A stretch of DNA of 64,000 nucleotides from Neurospora tetraspora (lineage: Eukaryota; Ascomycota; Sordariomycetes; Sordariales; Sordariaceae). The notes under the pieces were generated by a model that did no database searches, had not been told where the DNA came from, and saw only the letters and a program-made list of their open reading frames with translations. Both the position numbers and the translations under genes were made by a program. Below are positions 31,114 to 41,205 of the stretch, piece after piece (position 1 is the first letter of the stretch; the number at the start of each line of letters is the position of its first letter). The DNA lies in assembly GCF_033439725.1 (NCBI RefSeq), contig NW_026944390.1, forward strand, positions 2,294,001 through 2,358,000. Reading direction: 5' to 3'.

Positions 31114-32082
31114 GAGCATTGTGCGAGGCGTATGCTGCAGAACTCACTCAGGAGCGGCTGCTCTCAAGACGGCCGGGGCACGGGTACAAGTTGTAAGAAC
31201 CTGGAGAACATGGAGGTTAAAATTACGCTGGGAGAAGAAAGGGGGATGAGTGAGGTGACTGAGTGGAAAACACCTAACCTATCAGAGAAACCCGCAGATT
31301 AGTCAAACGACAACAACGGGGCTTCCATCCCAACATGCCCTCCTCTGCAGCCGCTCCTTCCTCTTCACTTGTTGCAATTCCTATTCTGCTTAGTTAATAC
31401 TTACTGACCGCCTTACGTCAGAGAACCCCGCGCGCGCACGTAGGAACTTAAAACTGAAGTTCTTCCCGTCCTCTGGTCTTTCACCCGCCACTCAACCCGT
31501 CCCTATCACTCCTTCCATATCGCCGGGCTTGCACAACCCAAGCCTCATCTTCAGGAAGCAGCATTCCTGTGCTTCGAAGCATATCAGGTCGAGATACGTC
31601 CAAGGACGGTTCTCTATTTCCTCAGCGCTTCCCCCAGAAGGAGCACTGGTCCCTCAAGTAAACCGTATGCGCCCGACTCCTCCTCAGCTCAGCTTCAGAT
31701 TGTACGAAAACGGCATTCATTTTGGACCCCGAACTAACTCCTCACGCGTAGATTATCTCATCACCACCACTCCACTACCTGTACTTCTGTCGCCTGCGCG
31801 ACGCTGGAACATACTCGTCGAGTGTTACGGGTCGCAACCACAGCCCCTTCGACCCCGGAGGGTTCCTTCCCAAGATCAGTTTTACGATAGAAAGTTATTG
31901 ACTTCCGCGTCAACGGCGCTCACGAAGAAGATTGTACCTGCGGTGCATTCTGGTCACTATATGCGGCTCAGTCTACGTTCAAGTAAGTGCCAACAACATC
32001 CAAGCCTCCCTCATGTGGTGCCCGCAACGAAGTTGCTGATGACAGTGTGTTTATCAGGAATCGACAAATGACGACTTGAACA
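31114..32082. other. leader/upstream block of 2EXR gene 2
   Basis: The right part (from about 31600) is a diverged copy of the block before gene 1. An apparent 5'UTR intron lies at 31983-32057 (GTAAGT...TTATCAG), 25 bases before the ATG. An upstream ATG at 32068 begins a three-codon ORF ending at 32079, just before the main start, and may dampen translation. The ORF at 31529-32071 is treated as non-coding. Confidence 0.55.
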
Positions 32083-32868
32083 ATGGCCACCATCTTCCAC
32101 CGTTTTCCTTACCTCCCCTGGGAGCTGCGTGCTCGAATCTGGGAACTTTCCGCTGAGCCTCGCACAGTCCAGGTTCTTACTGGGGAGTATGGAAAACCGT
32201 TGAGCGATGCGTCTGTCGGCAAAAAGGAATATAAGCGGGTTTTTTCTTCCACGCCCATGCCAGCAATGCTACAAGTGTGCCGCGAGTCACGCAACCTTGG
32301 AGTGTACCGACAGTGCTTTTCTGAGGTCGAACGCATTCCCGACTTCGTCCCCAAAGCTAGCTGGAGGCGATACGTCTGGCTGAATCTCGATCTTGACATC
32401 ATCGACATCGGAATGCAGGACCTTCGCGATCTGAAGTTGGTTGCCCCATCCATCAAGCGGCTCAAGTTGGAGCGGGCAGGGTTTGTCTACGAGGACGTCA
32501 ATGCATTGGGGCTTTTTGAGAACTTGAAAGAAGTCTACATTGTTTGCCCAAATGAGCGCAGCTTGGGTCTCTGCGCATTCAATTGGATGTTTTACCAGGG
32601 CCCCTTGGTCAAAAAAGATGTCATATTGATCGACCAAGTCAATGATCGAATGACGACTTTGTTCGAATGGACTAGGGAAGCTGAAGAGCGCTTCGAGCCG
32701 CACCGAGAGGAGTGGGAGGCTATAGCCCGGAAGGGTGACAGTGAATTTTATTCCGATGAAGAAGAAGTGGAAGGCAGGTATTCACATCTACCAATCATAT
32801 ACGCTATTAATGAGCATTTCAGGGAACAGAATGGCGGAGGAGAAAGTAGTAATACTGAAGAACCTTGA
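32083..32868 (+). CDS. 2EXR-domain protein, array copy 2
   Basis: 261 residues, single coding exon. FHRFPYLPWELRARIWEL, TPMPAMLQVCRESRNLGVY and RRYVWLNLDLDIIDIG show both E-x-R motifs intact. It is the closest relative of copy 1, with the two N-terminal regions nearly superimposable. It has an insertion relative to copy 1 around EVERIPDFVPKASWRR. The C-terminus is longer and acidic (DSEFYSDEEEVEGRYS). Upstream and downstream non-coding blocks are shared with copy 1, indicating a segmental duplication. An apparent 5'UTR intron lies at 31983-32057. Molecular function unknown. Confidence 0.88.
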   Translation: MATIFHRFPYLPWELRARIWELSAEPRTVQVLTGEYGKPLSDASVGKKEYKRVFSSTPMPAMLQVCRESRNLGVYRQCFSEVERIPDFVPKASWRRYVWLNLDLDIIDIGMQDLRDLKLVAPSIKRLKLERAGFVYEDVNALGLFENLKEVYIVCPNERSLGLCAFNWMFYQGPLVKKDVILIDQVNDRMTTLFEWTREAEERFEPHREEWEAIARKGDSEFYSDEEEVEGRYSHLPIIYAINEHFREQNGGGESSNTEEP

Positions 32869-34447
32869 AAGAAGGAACGTGCAGATCAGGTTGAGCTTCA
32901 CGGCATGTATACACGGGGAGAGAACTGGCGACTACGTTGTAACTGGACTGCCAGAGACAATCGTCGACTGCTGGAGCAACACACCGGTTGAGCTCTTAGT
33001 TAGCACCTTCGCTGCCTCGCCAGAAAATTCACGAATTTAAAGGCACTTGCATCTATTGAGCCTGTCCTGTGACGACACGGACACAATACGTGTCTTTCTG
33101 GGTTGCGGGACAGTCGAAATCTCAGAAACTGTGACATCTTGCCTCCCATGTTAACTCGCTCCCTCCATCTGCTTGCTCATTGTTTCTGCTTGATTCCTTT
33201 CAGCGTCTGCTGGCAAGCTCGTAGCTCTCTCCTAGCGCGAATCTCACGATGGTGCTCTGCACCCATCTGTTGCGAAGGGAGAGCTCGCACCCACCCATGT
33301 CCTTCCGTTCAAGTTTATAACCACTACTATATCCAATAGACTTTCCTCCCTCGTTTCTCAACCGCCACCTTTTCTATCAAAAAAAAACTAACTCTTCTGC
33401 AAAATTATTCCATCCACAGGCTTACAAAATCAGTTCCCACATCCGAGCCCGGAGCTCCCAGGGCAGCGTAGGAAAGAAGGAAGCAGACAAAAGATTGCCC
33501 GCTCTTATCTGAGTGCAAAGCATCAAGTGGATGCAAATAGCTTGAAGGGAGTTGTTAACTAACTAATAAGATTGCAATGGTCACGCCACGTAGAAGATAT
33601 TGACCGAGCGGACCGGGTGACAACGCACGACACCGGAACGGATCCGAGCATGAGTGAGACTCTTCTCGGCGTTGGAGTTTGGGAAGGAGCGGGCCCTTAT
33701 AATTCTAGCGAGGTCACGAGAGACGCAAAAGGCCTGCAACTGCTGTTCCCAGAACAAGAACTGAAATGTCCAGCGTTGCTTCTATGCATCGGTCTGCTCC
33801 TTCCCCACCCACGCATTCTTACCCCTTCCGCCCTTTCTGCAGGTACTACGTACCGTACGTACCGCTTGGGTGACTGCCTGGTGGCCAGGTCGGGACAAGT
33901 TGGCATGGTCAACTCTCTCCTCGACATTAACTTTTGTTGGGGAGGCTCCCCACATACTTAACCTCCCGACACGTTCTCTGCCGTTTGTTGCCCGTCGCGC
34001 ATACACTATCACCTCCAGAGCGAAGACCCAGATTCATGTGTCATCAACCCTTGTCGCTGAGACGACAGCATTCTCGTTTCCGCCAGCTCTAATCCCTCAC
34101 GCCAATCGGGTTGCGACGTTTCTGGCGCCCTTTATCGGCAGTGCGATCCTCACCGATCACTACAACTTTTCAACGACACACATACGCGTTCTACATCCTC
34201 CTACCTAGGTTGGGTGGCAGCGGAGGCCCCCACCTTTAGACTCTTCTTCAAGCGCAGTGCGTTACTGGGGCATACATCATACCTCGTACCTGCATTTGTT
34301 GCACGTAAGGACACTTCTCTCCTTTCCTGATTTACGCAGGTACAGTTTCTTGTTCTTCAATTTGCTTCTACTCCATGTTCTTGAACGAAACACTAACGAT
34401 GTCGTGTCTTTCAGGTGTGAACAGCTCTCGGAAACTCAGCAAATACG
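32869..34447. other. intergenic/leader block of 2EXR gene 3
   Basis: The left part (33181-33300) matches the 3' flank of copy 1. The right part (33851-33962 and 33997-34068) matches blocks before gene 4 (35326-35426 and 35612-35684), for example TCAACTCTCTCCT and GACCCAGATTC. An apparent 5'UTR intron lies at 34305-34414 (GTAAGG, branch CACTAAC, acceptor TTTCAG). The ORF at 33572-33961 is not supported as a gene. Confidence 0.55.
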
Positions 34448-35098
34448 ATGGCGAACGGGGGGCGCACCTTCCACCCATTTCCGCGCCTCCCAGCAGAGCT
34501 TCGTCTACAAGTTTGGGAGCAGTCGCTGGACTATCGGCGTGAAGTTGATGTCCGCGTCAAATCCAGAGGATTATCTAAAAAGCTATTTGATGTGAAGATT
34601 CTCTCGCGAACACCTACTCCTACAATCCTCCACACCTGCCAAGAGGGTCGCTACTCACGGCTCTACCAGCAAGCCTTCTCGGACATACCACGACAAACAG
34701 TAGAAAATGAGCGGAGCTATGTTTGGGTCAACTGGGACTGTGATACCATCAAGATTGGAAAGACGGATTTTGTCTGGTATAGCCGTGGCAGAAGTTGGGC
34801 ATCCATACAATACCTGCATTTCTCGACGTACAGCCTTCTTAATTGGGATGTTGAAGCTCTCAAGCGTTGTGTAAGCCTCAAGCGGGTTGTTGTAATCTGT
34901 AAGTCTGGGAGGTACAGTTGGCGTCGGGCCTTCCCAGGCTGCCCGACTAGTTGCAACATAGAGCTCACAGCCGGGGTTGGTCCAGATGGCATTCAGAACT
35001 TGGACGGCGACGAAGATACTCTGGTTGATAAAGCTTGTGACGATCGGCACGAGGAGTGGTCTGTCGAAATAACTCCGCGGTTTTTCCGCGGCTCTTGA
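34448..35098 (+). CDS. 2EXR-domain protein, array copy 3
   Basis: 216 residues, single coding exon. The first motif is intact (FPRLPAELRLQVWEQ). The second is changed but keeps E-x-R (TCQEGRYSRLY). RSYVWVNWDCDTIKIG is the third landmark. The wording WVNWDxDTI is shared with copy 4, so copies 3 and 4 form a subgroup, which agrees with their shared upstream blocks. The C-terminal part has clustered Cys residues (RRAFPGCPTSCNIEL). The start ATG lies 33 bases after the apparent 5'UTR intron. Function unknown. Confidence 0.85.
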   Translation: MANGGRTFHPFPRLPAELRLQVWEQSLDYRREVDVRVKSRGLSKKLFDVKILSRTPTPTILHTCQEGRYSRLYQQAFSDIPRQTVENERSYVWVNWDCDTIKIGKTDFVWYSRGRSWASIQYLHFSTYSLLNWDVEALKRCVSLKRVVVICKSGRYSWRRAFPGCPTSCNIELTAGVGPDGIQNLDGDEDTLVDKACDDRHEEWSVEITPRFFRGS

Positions 35099-36211
35099 TA
35101 ACTTCTGCTTTTCGCCTCCTAACCAGCTCGTTACCTAGCGTATCTAGAAAGGTAGACCTGGAAGATCAACAAGTTTATCGTTGAAGCGCCTGCTGTCTCA
35201 AAGCGAGCAAGTGACAATTCTGTATACATCTACTGAATCCCAAAAACAAACGCCCCGAATTAAGTATACATCGATATACTCCTTCCCAACCCACTCTTTC
35301 TCCTCCCACCATTTTTGCAGATATGTACGGTCCGGATAGTTGGCCTGGGGAAAAGTTGGCGGCATCGTCAACTCTCTCCTTCGGATGAAATTTGGTTGGA
35401 GAGGCCTCCCTTTACTCTGCCTCCCATTCACCGGCTTTTCCCATTCACTGGGCGGGACTCCATTCACTCACCCTTCACCTTCTCTTTTCTTTCTTTCGCT
35501 ATTTAACCCATTACGTTGCTTACCTTCGCAATCTCTTGCGCAATCCCCCTCACCTCTATGCTGGCCCGCAACACTCGACCCTGTCCGTCGCGTTTTGCGC
35601 CATTCGTTGTCGCGCATTCAACCGCCACCTCCAAAGTAACGACCCAGATTCTCGTGTCATCAAGCTTTACCCGTCGAGGCAATACCACCACCCGCCCCCC
35701 CGCTCATAACGGGGGTCTCATAGCGGAGCAATACCTGCTTAGCAGTCAACACAACTAAACTACTGGACGGAGGAGCACGATGTGGAAAGACACCGACGTC
35801 AGGACGGAACCACGCGCTCTCGATCTTGCGATATTGTCAACTCTAGCCCCTCGGAGCGACTGGGTTGCTCCGTTGCTGGCGCCCGCTTGTCGGCGGTCGA
35901 CATTGATCCCAAGAAATACGGTTTTCCACGACGAAGCTACACGCCCTACATCTCCCCAGGCCCAGACAGACTCGAGACAGGGTGGCGGCAAAGACGCCGT
36001 CGTCAGACTCTCTTTCAAGCGCAGTACATTAGTGGCGCATGCAACATTAGTACCAGGAATCTTCCGACCGGACCTGCATTGGTCACACAGGTAATTATTT
36101 CTGACGTTCTTCCGTGCCTACTCCCCCTCCAGATTTTGTTCCAATGCTGACAATGTTGTCATCTTCAGCTACCAGTGACTACCTTCAGGCCTCGGAGAAC
36201 ACAGCGACAGC
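35099..36211. other. leader block of 2EXR gene 4
   Basis: Contains blocks duplicated from the region before gene 3 (see that entry) and an apparent 5'UTR intron at 36091-36168 (GTAATT, branch TGCTGAC, acceptor CTTCAG), 43 bases before the ATG. ORFs here (35755-36150, both strands) are not conserved. Confidence 0.5.
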
Positions 36212-36925
36212 ATGCCCCCCACTCGCACCGGAAGCATGTCCACCACAGGGACGTTTCACCCATTCCCTCGCCTGCCATGGGAACTCCGTGCCATGATATG
36301 GGAGTTCACGATCCAGCCTCGCGAGGTTGACGTCCGTGTGGTTTCCGGGCGGATACAAGGGAAACTTCGCATAGATTTGCGTTCGGTGAATGAAGTGCCA
36401 GCGATACTCCAAGTTTGCAAGCAGTCCCGCTACCTGGGAGTGTATAAACAGGCATTCGCTGAAATTCCATTGGGCACTTTCGACTTCCAGCGAAAATATG
36501 TTTGGATCAACTGGGAGTATGATACTATCCGGGCGGGGATGACCGACCTGTACCACTTTAGGTACGAAAGCATCCAAACTTCCATTCAGCGGCTCGACAT
36601 CGACAGATCACGGCTTCATCCCGGGGAGATCAAGGATCTTCAGGACTTCGTAAAGCTCAAGAAGCTTTATATACACGGCGATAGCTATAATTTCCGATGG
36701 GTCTTTCGCAAGAACCCCCTTCCATGTGGTCAGAAAGATATCATCCTACACGACACAGAGGATCATATTACATTGAACACCTTCGACTGGGATGAGATTT
36801 GGGACGACAATCTTGGCTACATGGCAGCGAACGGCTTCGACGGGGATGAGATGTGGGACGATAATCTTGGCTACATGGCAACAATGTGGGGTGGAGATAT
36901 ATCTGTCGGTGTTCAAGATGCGTAG
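36212..36925 (+). CDS. 2EXR-domain protein, array copy 4
   Basis: 237 residues, single coding exon. It has an eight-residue N-terminal extension (MPPTRTGS) before a second Met. The family pattern is FHPFPRLPWELRAMIWEF, then VPAILQVCKQSRYLGVY and RKYVWINWEYDTIRAG. The first E-x-R is intact; in the second the Glu is replaced (QSR). Near the C-terminus an 18-codon unit (about 36791-36844) is tandemly repeated, giving DEIWDDNLGYMA and then DEMWDDNLGYMA. It shares its upstream block and subgroup features with copy 3. Function unknown. Confidence 0.85.
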   Translation: MPPTRTGSMSTTGTFHPFPRLPWELRAMIWEFTIQPREVDVRVVSGRIQGKLRIDLRSVNEVPAILQVCKQSRYLGVYKQAFAEIPLGTFDFQRKYVWINWEYDTIRAGMTDLYHFRYESIQTSIQRLDIDRSRLHPGEIKDLQDFVKLKKLYIHGDSYNFRWVFRKNPLPCGQKDIILHDTEDHITLNTFDWDEIWDDNLGYMAANGFDGDEMWDDNLGYMATMWGGDISVGVQDA

Positions 36926-37958
36926 CCACGTCTGTTCTCGGTATGCGAGGGCTATCTGGGCTGGTCATGAAGACGCACCTTGGAAGACAGATGGAACCAA
37001 TAAGCCCATTATATCCTGCTCAATCGGCACGGTTATATGCTGTGTTTCCCTGTCCGAGCGGAGAAAAAAACATGAGGCGATTTTGAGCGGGGAGTTGCGT
37101 GTCTAAGTGGTGGCTGTACGTACATATGGACACGATCGCATATATTCAGCATTGGAGTGTTACATATGACCGATACTTGTTGAAGCTGAATATACTTCTC
37201 TGTCCAAGACGATTGAATTCCGAAAATTTTCTTGAACACATGACTGGAAATGTCTGACATAAATGAAGAAAGATCGTGGACCAGGAGCAGAAACGCAGAT
37301 GCGATGCAGGGCACCCTCTATCTAAGCAGGATGCGTGAGAGATAAATGCAACGGACTTCCGTACTCTTTCGGCGTGTGGGTATTGCATTTATTTTTCACA
37401 CAATCTGCTATGTACTGAGAGGAACGTGGCCCCTACGCACGATCTATTTATTTCTACCTGACCAGACTGCTTTGTGGTATTCTTTCCTAGTTTTCATTCC
37501 CACTTCCCCAGAGTTCCTCCAGATATTGCGGCCACTCAAGTTGACGATACAGCGACATCTATTACCGCAGACCATCATCAAGTTCGACGGACTGTTTCAC
37601 ATATCTGACTCGTCCCAAAAATTCAGCAAAGACGGCGAGGGCACTGCTAGATTATCTATCTTCCTTGAGCCAACTTATCTCCCCTCCACATTTTGCGGCC
37701 GTCGACCATCACGATCAAGCTCCATACGATCTTTTCACCTTAATCGCTTCCACGACAAGAGAATAGGGACAGTCAGATACCTTCCAGTTACTGCAAGATT
37801 CTACGAGGTATGTGTTAGCTCCCTGCAAGAAGACGATGGGACTGGCTCGTCCCTGTGATGTCCATTCGACACTCAACTTCCATTTCTGCTTTTGCAAGCG
37901 CTAACATCTCGCCATCTAACATAGCTACCCACAACACATTTTAAGAACAACAAGCATT
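36926..37958. other. intergenic/leader of 2EXR gene 5
   Basis: No gene supported. An apparent 5'UTR intron lies at 37808-37924 (GTATGT, branch GCTAAC, acceptor ACATAG), 34 bases before the ATG of copy 5. The ORF at 37346-37858 overlaps the donor and is treated as non-coding. Confidence 0.5.
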
Positions 37959-38657
37959 ATGGCCACCACCTTCCCCAGGTTTCTTGAGCTTCCCTGGGAA
38001 ATCCAAGCTCGCATATGGGAACTTAGTGTCGAGCCTCGGACCGTCAAGGTTCGCAGAGTAACGGTCACGCGCGCCAGATGCAGTTACCACGAAGGCCGCG
38101 GCACAACTTACGAAGTCGTCACGAGCACGCCGGTCCCGGCAGCACTGCAGACCTGCTACCAAGCTCGTTACAAACACCGGCTGTACCAACCAGTTTTTTC
38201 CGAGTTGGACATTGTCAGATCTTGCGAAGAGCGCCGATATGTCTGGCTGAACTTGGATATCGACACGGTCGACGCGGGCCTTTCCAACGGGCTCACTCTA
38301 TTCGATTTTAAGAGTGTTGCACGATCAATCCGGCGCCTCAAGTTTGAGACGGCTGAGATTATGGTGGGCGATAAAGCTGCCCTCCACGAATATTTCGTAA
38401 ACTTGCAGGAGCTTCACATAACCTCTTCGAACGAGAAGCTTCTTGAGCTGGCTACAATGAGAAAGTATTTATCCGGCTTTTTGCCACGCTCTCTGAAGAA
38501 ACTTTTTGTACACCATACTGTGGGCGGCTTTACGCGCCAATGGGATGAGTCCGTGGGCGATGATGACCCTCAACATATCAGATGGGTACGGGACAACATC
38601 ACGAGGACACGGTTGAAAGACTTGAGGGTGAAGGCATTCATCTTGAGCAGATGGTAG
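37959..38657 (+). CDS. 2EXR-domain protein, array copy 5 (motif-degenerate)
   Basis: 232 residues, single coding exon, no stops. The fold-level pattern is kept: FPRFLELPWEIQARIWEL, then EPRTVKVR, TPVPAALQTCYQARYKHRLY and RRYVWLNLDIDTVDAG. However, the first E-x-R has become EIQ and the second has become QAR, so neither naming motif is intact. The reading frame is fully open, so this is divergence and not obvious decay. The C-terminus is basic (RDNITRTRLKDLRVK). It may have lost or changed the ancestral activity. Confidence 0.83.
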   Translation: MATTFPRFLELPWEIQARIWELSVEPRTVKVRRVTVTRARCSYHEGRGTTYEVVTSTPVPAALQTCYQARYKHRLYQPVFSELDIVRSCEERRYVWLNLDIDTVDAGLSNGLTLFDFKSVARSIRRLKFETAEIMVGDKAALHEYFVNLQELHITSSNEKLLELATMRKYLSGFLPRSLKKLFVHHTVGGFTRQWDESVGDDDPQHIRWVRDNITRTRLKDLRVKAFILSRW

Positions 38658-39891
38658 GAGCCGAATTCCTGCCACTGTTGCTCACTAGGACCCAGAGTGC
38701 CCCGGTCCTAATGTTCAAACATCCACAAACGTTCGAATCAGGTGGCACTCCGTGAATTGATTAGCAGCATAAGCGGGAGTATGAAGGCACGACGTGTGCG
38801 GAACTATATATGAGGATGAGAGCAAGTCATGTACTAGGCCGCGTCAAACATTTTGGGAAGGAGGAAAGAAATTTCTGTCGGGCAGACTTGGATATAACGG
38901 TTTCACCTCCTCGAGACTACCCCAGAGTAATATACTTTGTTGCTGTCATACCTACCCGATACGCATCTATGATGACACTATGTGAATCATAGGATAGTTT
39001 TAAGGATAAACCGAACATGGACGGTCCGACCCTGTCTCCTGGATTGGGTAAGGCCCTTTATTATGGTACGTTCAAGAGGCTGTACCAGAGCTACGATATG
39101 ACTTGGCGATGACAACTCCGGATGACAAGGCTGTGTTTTGGCCTCGCACGTTTGCTCTTTCCTCCTTCACTTCACTTCTCTCCTTCACTTTCCATTCACT
39201 CCCGCCACGCTAACTTTCTGCCTCAGCTCGTCCCATGTTTGACCGCCTTTGGACCTGGACCCCGCGCACGCCCACCTATTCTCTACCTCTTCCTCCACGC
39301 TTCTGAATTCCCTTTTTCTGCTTCACAAACCGCGCACCATCTTTCTTCCAAGCAGCGCGGCGCCCAATCAACATCGCTTCGCACGACTCTGGGAGCATAA
39401 CAGAAGGCGCAACACACCACGACGTCCCGACCCTGGCGTAGCCGTCAGCTGCGGCTCTTCCTCACGTCGACATCATCTCCCTCGACAAGCGCGGCCCCTT
39501 CCGTCGCTCTAGCTTCTCTCTGCTAGCTCTCCCAGACTTCGCGACAATAACCAATCCGCGGCTGGCAGACACTCGCCCACTTGAAGAATTCATCTAGTCC
39601 CGCGCGACGGACTGCTACACCTCTCCTCTCCCCTGACCAGCACAGAGAGACGAGACATTTCCTCCAGAAAATCGCTCGCAGGCTGCAATTTGCTGGCTAC
39701 TTCATCTGGTCGCTTCCAATTCCCGCTCAGTCGGCCACAGCAGGTAAGTATCGCGAGCCGATCAGTCCGATTTCGCATTCCCTCCAGCAGTCAATCACCT
39801 TGTTTCGGATCTGATGTAGCAAGCGCTGACCAGGTGGCCTTGATCAGATACCCAGAAAACCTTGCCACTCAATCGATGAACAGCGAGCAAG
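38658..39891. other. intergenic/leader of 2EXR gene 6
   Basis: No gene supported. A C/T-rich leader occupies 39150-39330. An apparent 5'UTR intron lies at 39744-39833 (GTAAGT, branch CGCTGAC, acceptor ACCAG), 58 bases before the ATG. An upstream ATG at 39876 is out of frame with the gene and overlaps its start. Confidence 0.5.
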
Positions 39892-40563
39892 ATGGCTGCT
39901 ACCAGCTTTCCTTTGTTCATGTACCTGCCGTTTGAGCTCCGGGCTCGGGTGTGGGAGCTGACTGCGGAACCTCGTACCGTCGACGTTGATTGGTTGGCCA
40001 GAGTAACTACACGAACCGACTACGAAGCAGATGATTATAGAGTGTTTGAGATAAACGTGGATTCCCTTACACCGATCCCAGCAATAGTGCAAGTCTGTCG
40101 CGAAGCTCGTCAGCTGGGGGTTTATCGACAGCTCTTCTCCGAGTTGGAAGATGTACGGGACGGTGGTGAGCGGCGCTATGTTTGGCTTAATCTGGAGCTC
40201 GACCTCGTTGACGTTGGGAGGACCCCTTTGGATTCATTTATCCCTGTTGCAGCCTCGATCAAACGACTCAAGTTTATGAGGCACTCAGTCAACATTGAGG
40301 ATATGATTTGCCTTGGACAGTGTGTCAACTTGAAAGAGCTGCATATAGACGTCTCTGGAAGCTTATCGCTCAATTTCTATGAGCTCTTCAAGAGACTCCC
40401 TCTCCATTGCGGCATGGAGAACATCTTCATGGTTGACGCTCTGTTAGGTCGGGTACCACTGAGGATGGCAGATATATCCGATTATGGGAGGGCGAATACA
40501 GAATGGCTGCTATCAACCCTCGAGACTACCCTAAGAACTCGCGGTATTCAATGGGGCCTGTGA
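39892..40563 (+). CDS. 2EXR-domain protein, array copy 6
   Basis: 223 residues, single coding exon. FPLFMYLPFELRARVWEL, TPIPAIVQVCREARQLGVY and RRYVWLNLELDLVDVG show both E-x-R motifs (ELR, EAR). It groups with copies 1, 2 and 5 by WLNLxxDxxDxG. The region after EPRTVDVD carries an insertion (RTDYEADDYRVFEINVD). It is the last of the six tandem genes. Function unknown. Confidence 0.86.
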   Translation: MAATSFPLFMYLPFELRARVWELTAEPRTVDVDWLARVTTRTDYEADDYRVFEINVDSLTPIPAIVQVCREARQLGVYRQLFSELEDVRDGGERRYVWLNLELDLVDVGRTPLDSFIPVAASIKRLKFMRHSVNIEDMICLGQCVNLKELHIDVSGSLSLNFYELFKRLPLHCGMENIFMVDALLGRVPLRMADISDYGRANTEWLLSTLETTLRTRGIQWGL

Positions 40564-41205
40564 GAAGGAGCCGCTTCCGGTTCTGTCAACCCCTGAACGT
40601 ACAGTTTACCTCTGACAAAAAGCTGGCAGAGTGAAGATTGAAAAGGATAATCATCAAAGAAGGTTGTGGGGCAAGGGGGTCGGCAGGCCAGAACAGAAGC
40701 GTGTAAATAACGGATATGATCTCGCGTCATGGCTCTCCAGATGCACAGTGTTGCGTCCAATTCAAAAATGTATATTCCATTCCCAATCCCACTCAGCATT
40801 CGTCTTTCAAGGTCCATTCTATGTAAATGTATTCCTCTTCCACCCGAGACAAAACCTACAACGGGAATATAATAGCCTCAAAATTGCGATGTCGGTGGTC
40901 ACGGTGTCAAAAGGCGACCTTAGCTTCCAAAGCTTCCGGGCCAACTTGATATAGCCCCGGCTATCGGCACCCGGAGATAACTTAGTCAATCCACTGATTG
41001 GCTGTCTCGCAAAGAATGCGGAGTAGACTAACAGTGTTATCACCCGTCTCAAGCTCCGTGGCATCGCTCCCCGCAATCGGCAGTCATGATATCGCAGCCA
41101 TGATCTGCCTATAAAAGGCATGGATGGCCTAAGGATCGGGGCTTCGTTGTCGCCCACGCTCATGTCTAACTCGTTCTTAGAGGCTCCTCACCCTTTTGCT
41201 TCACC
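40564..41205. other. intergenic, amidase promoter side
   Basis: No gene supported. It holds the TATA box of the amidase gene (next entry). Confidence 0.5.
41110..41117 (+). promoter_or_regulatory. TATA box of the amidase gene
   Basis: TATAAAAG lies 89 bases before the ATG at 41206, a good spacing for a fungal core promoter with a short leader. Confidence 0.6.

Noticed and set aside
31529-32071. 180-codon ORF before 2EXR gene 2
   Set aside because: Same reason: it crosses the apparent 5'UTR intron and shows no protein-level conservation with the corresponding block before gene 1.
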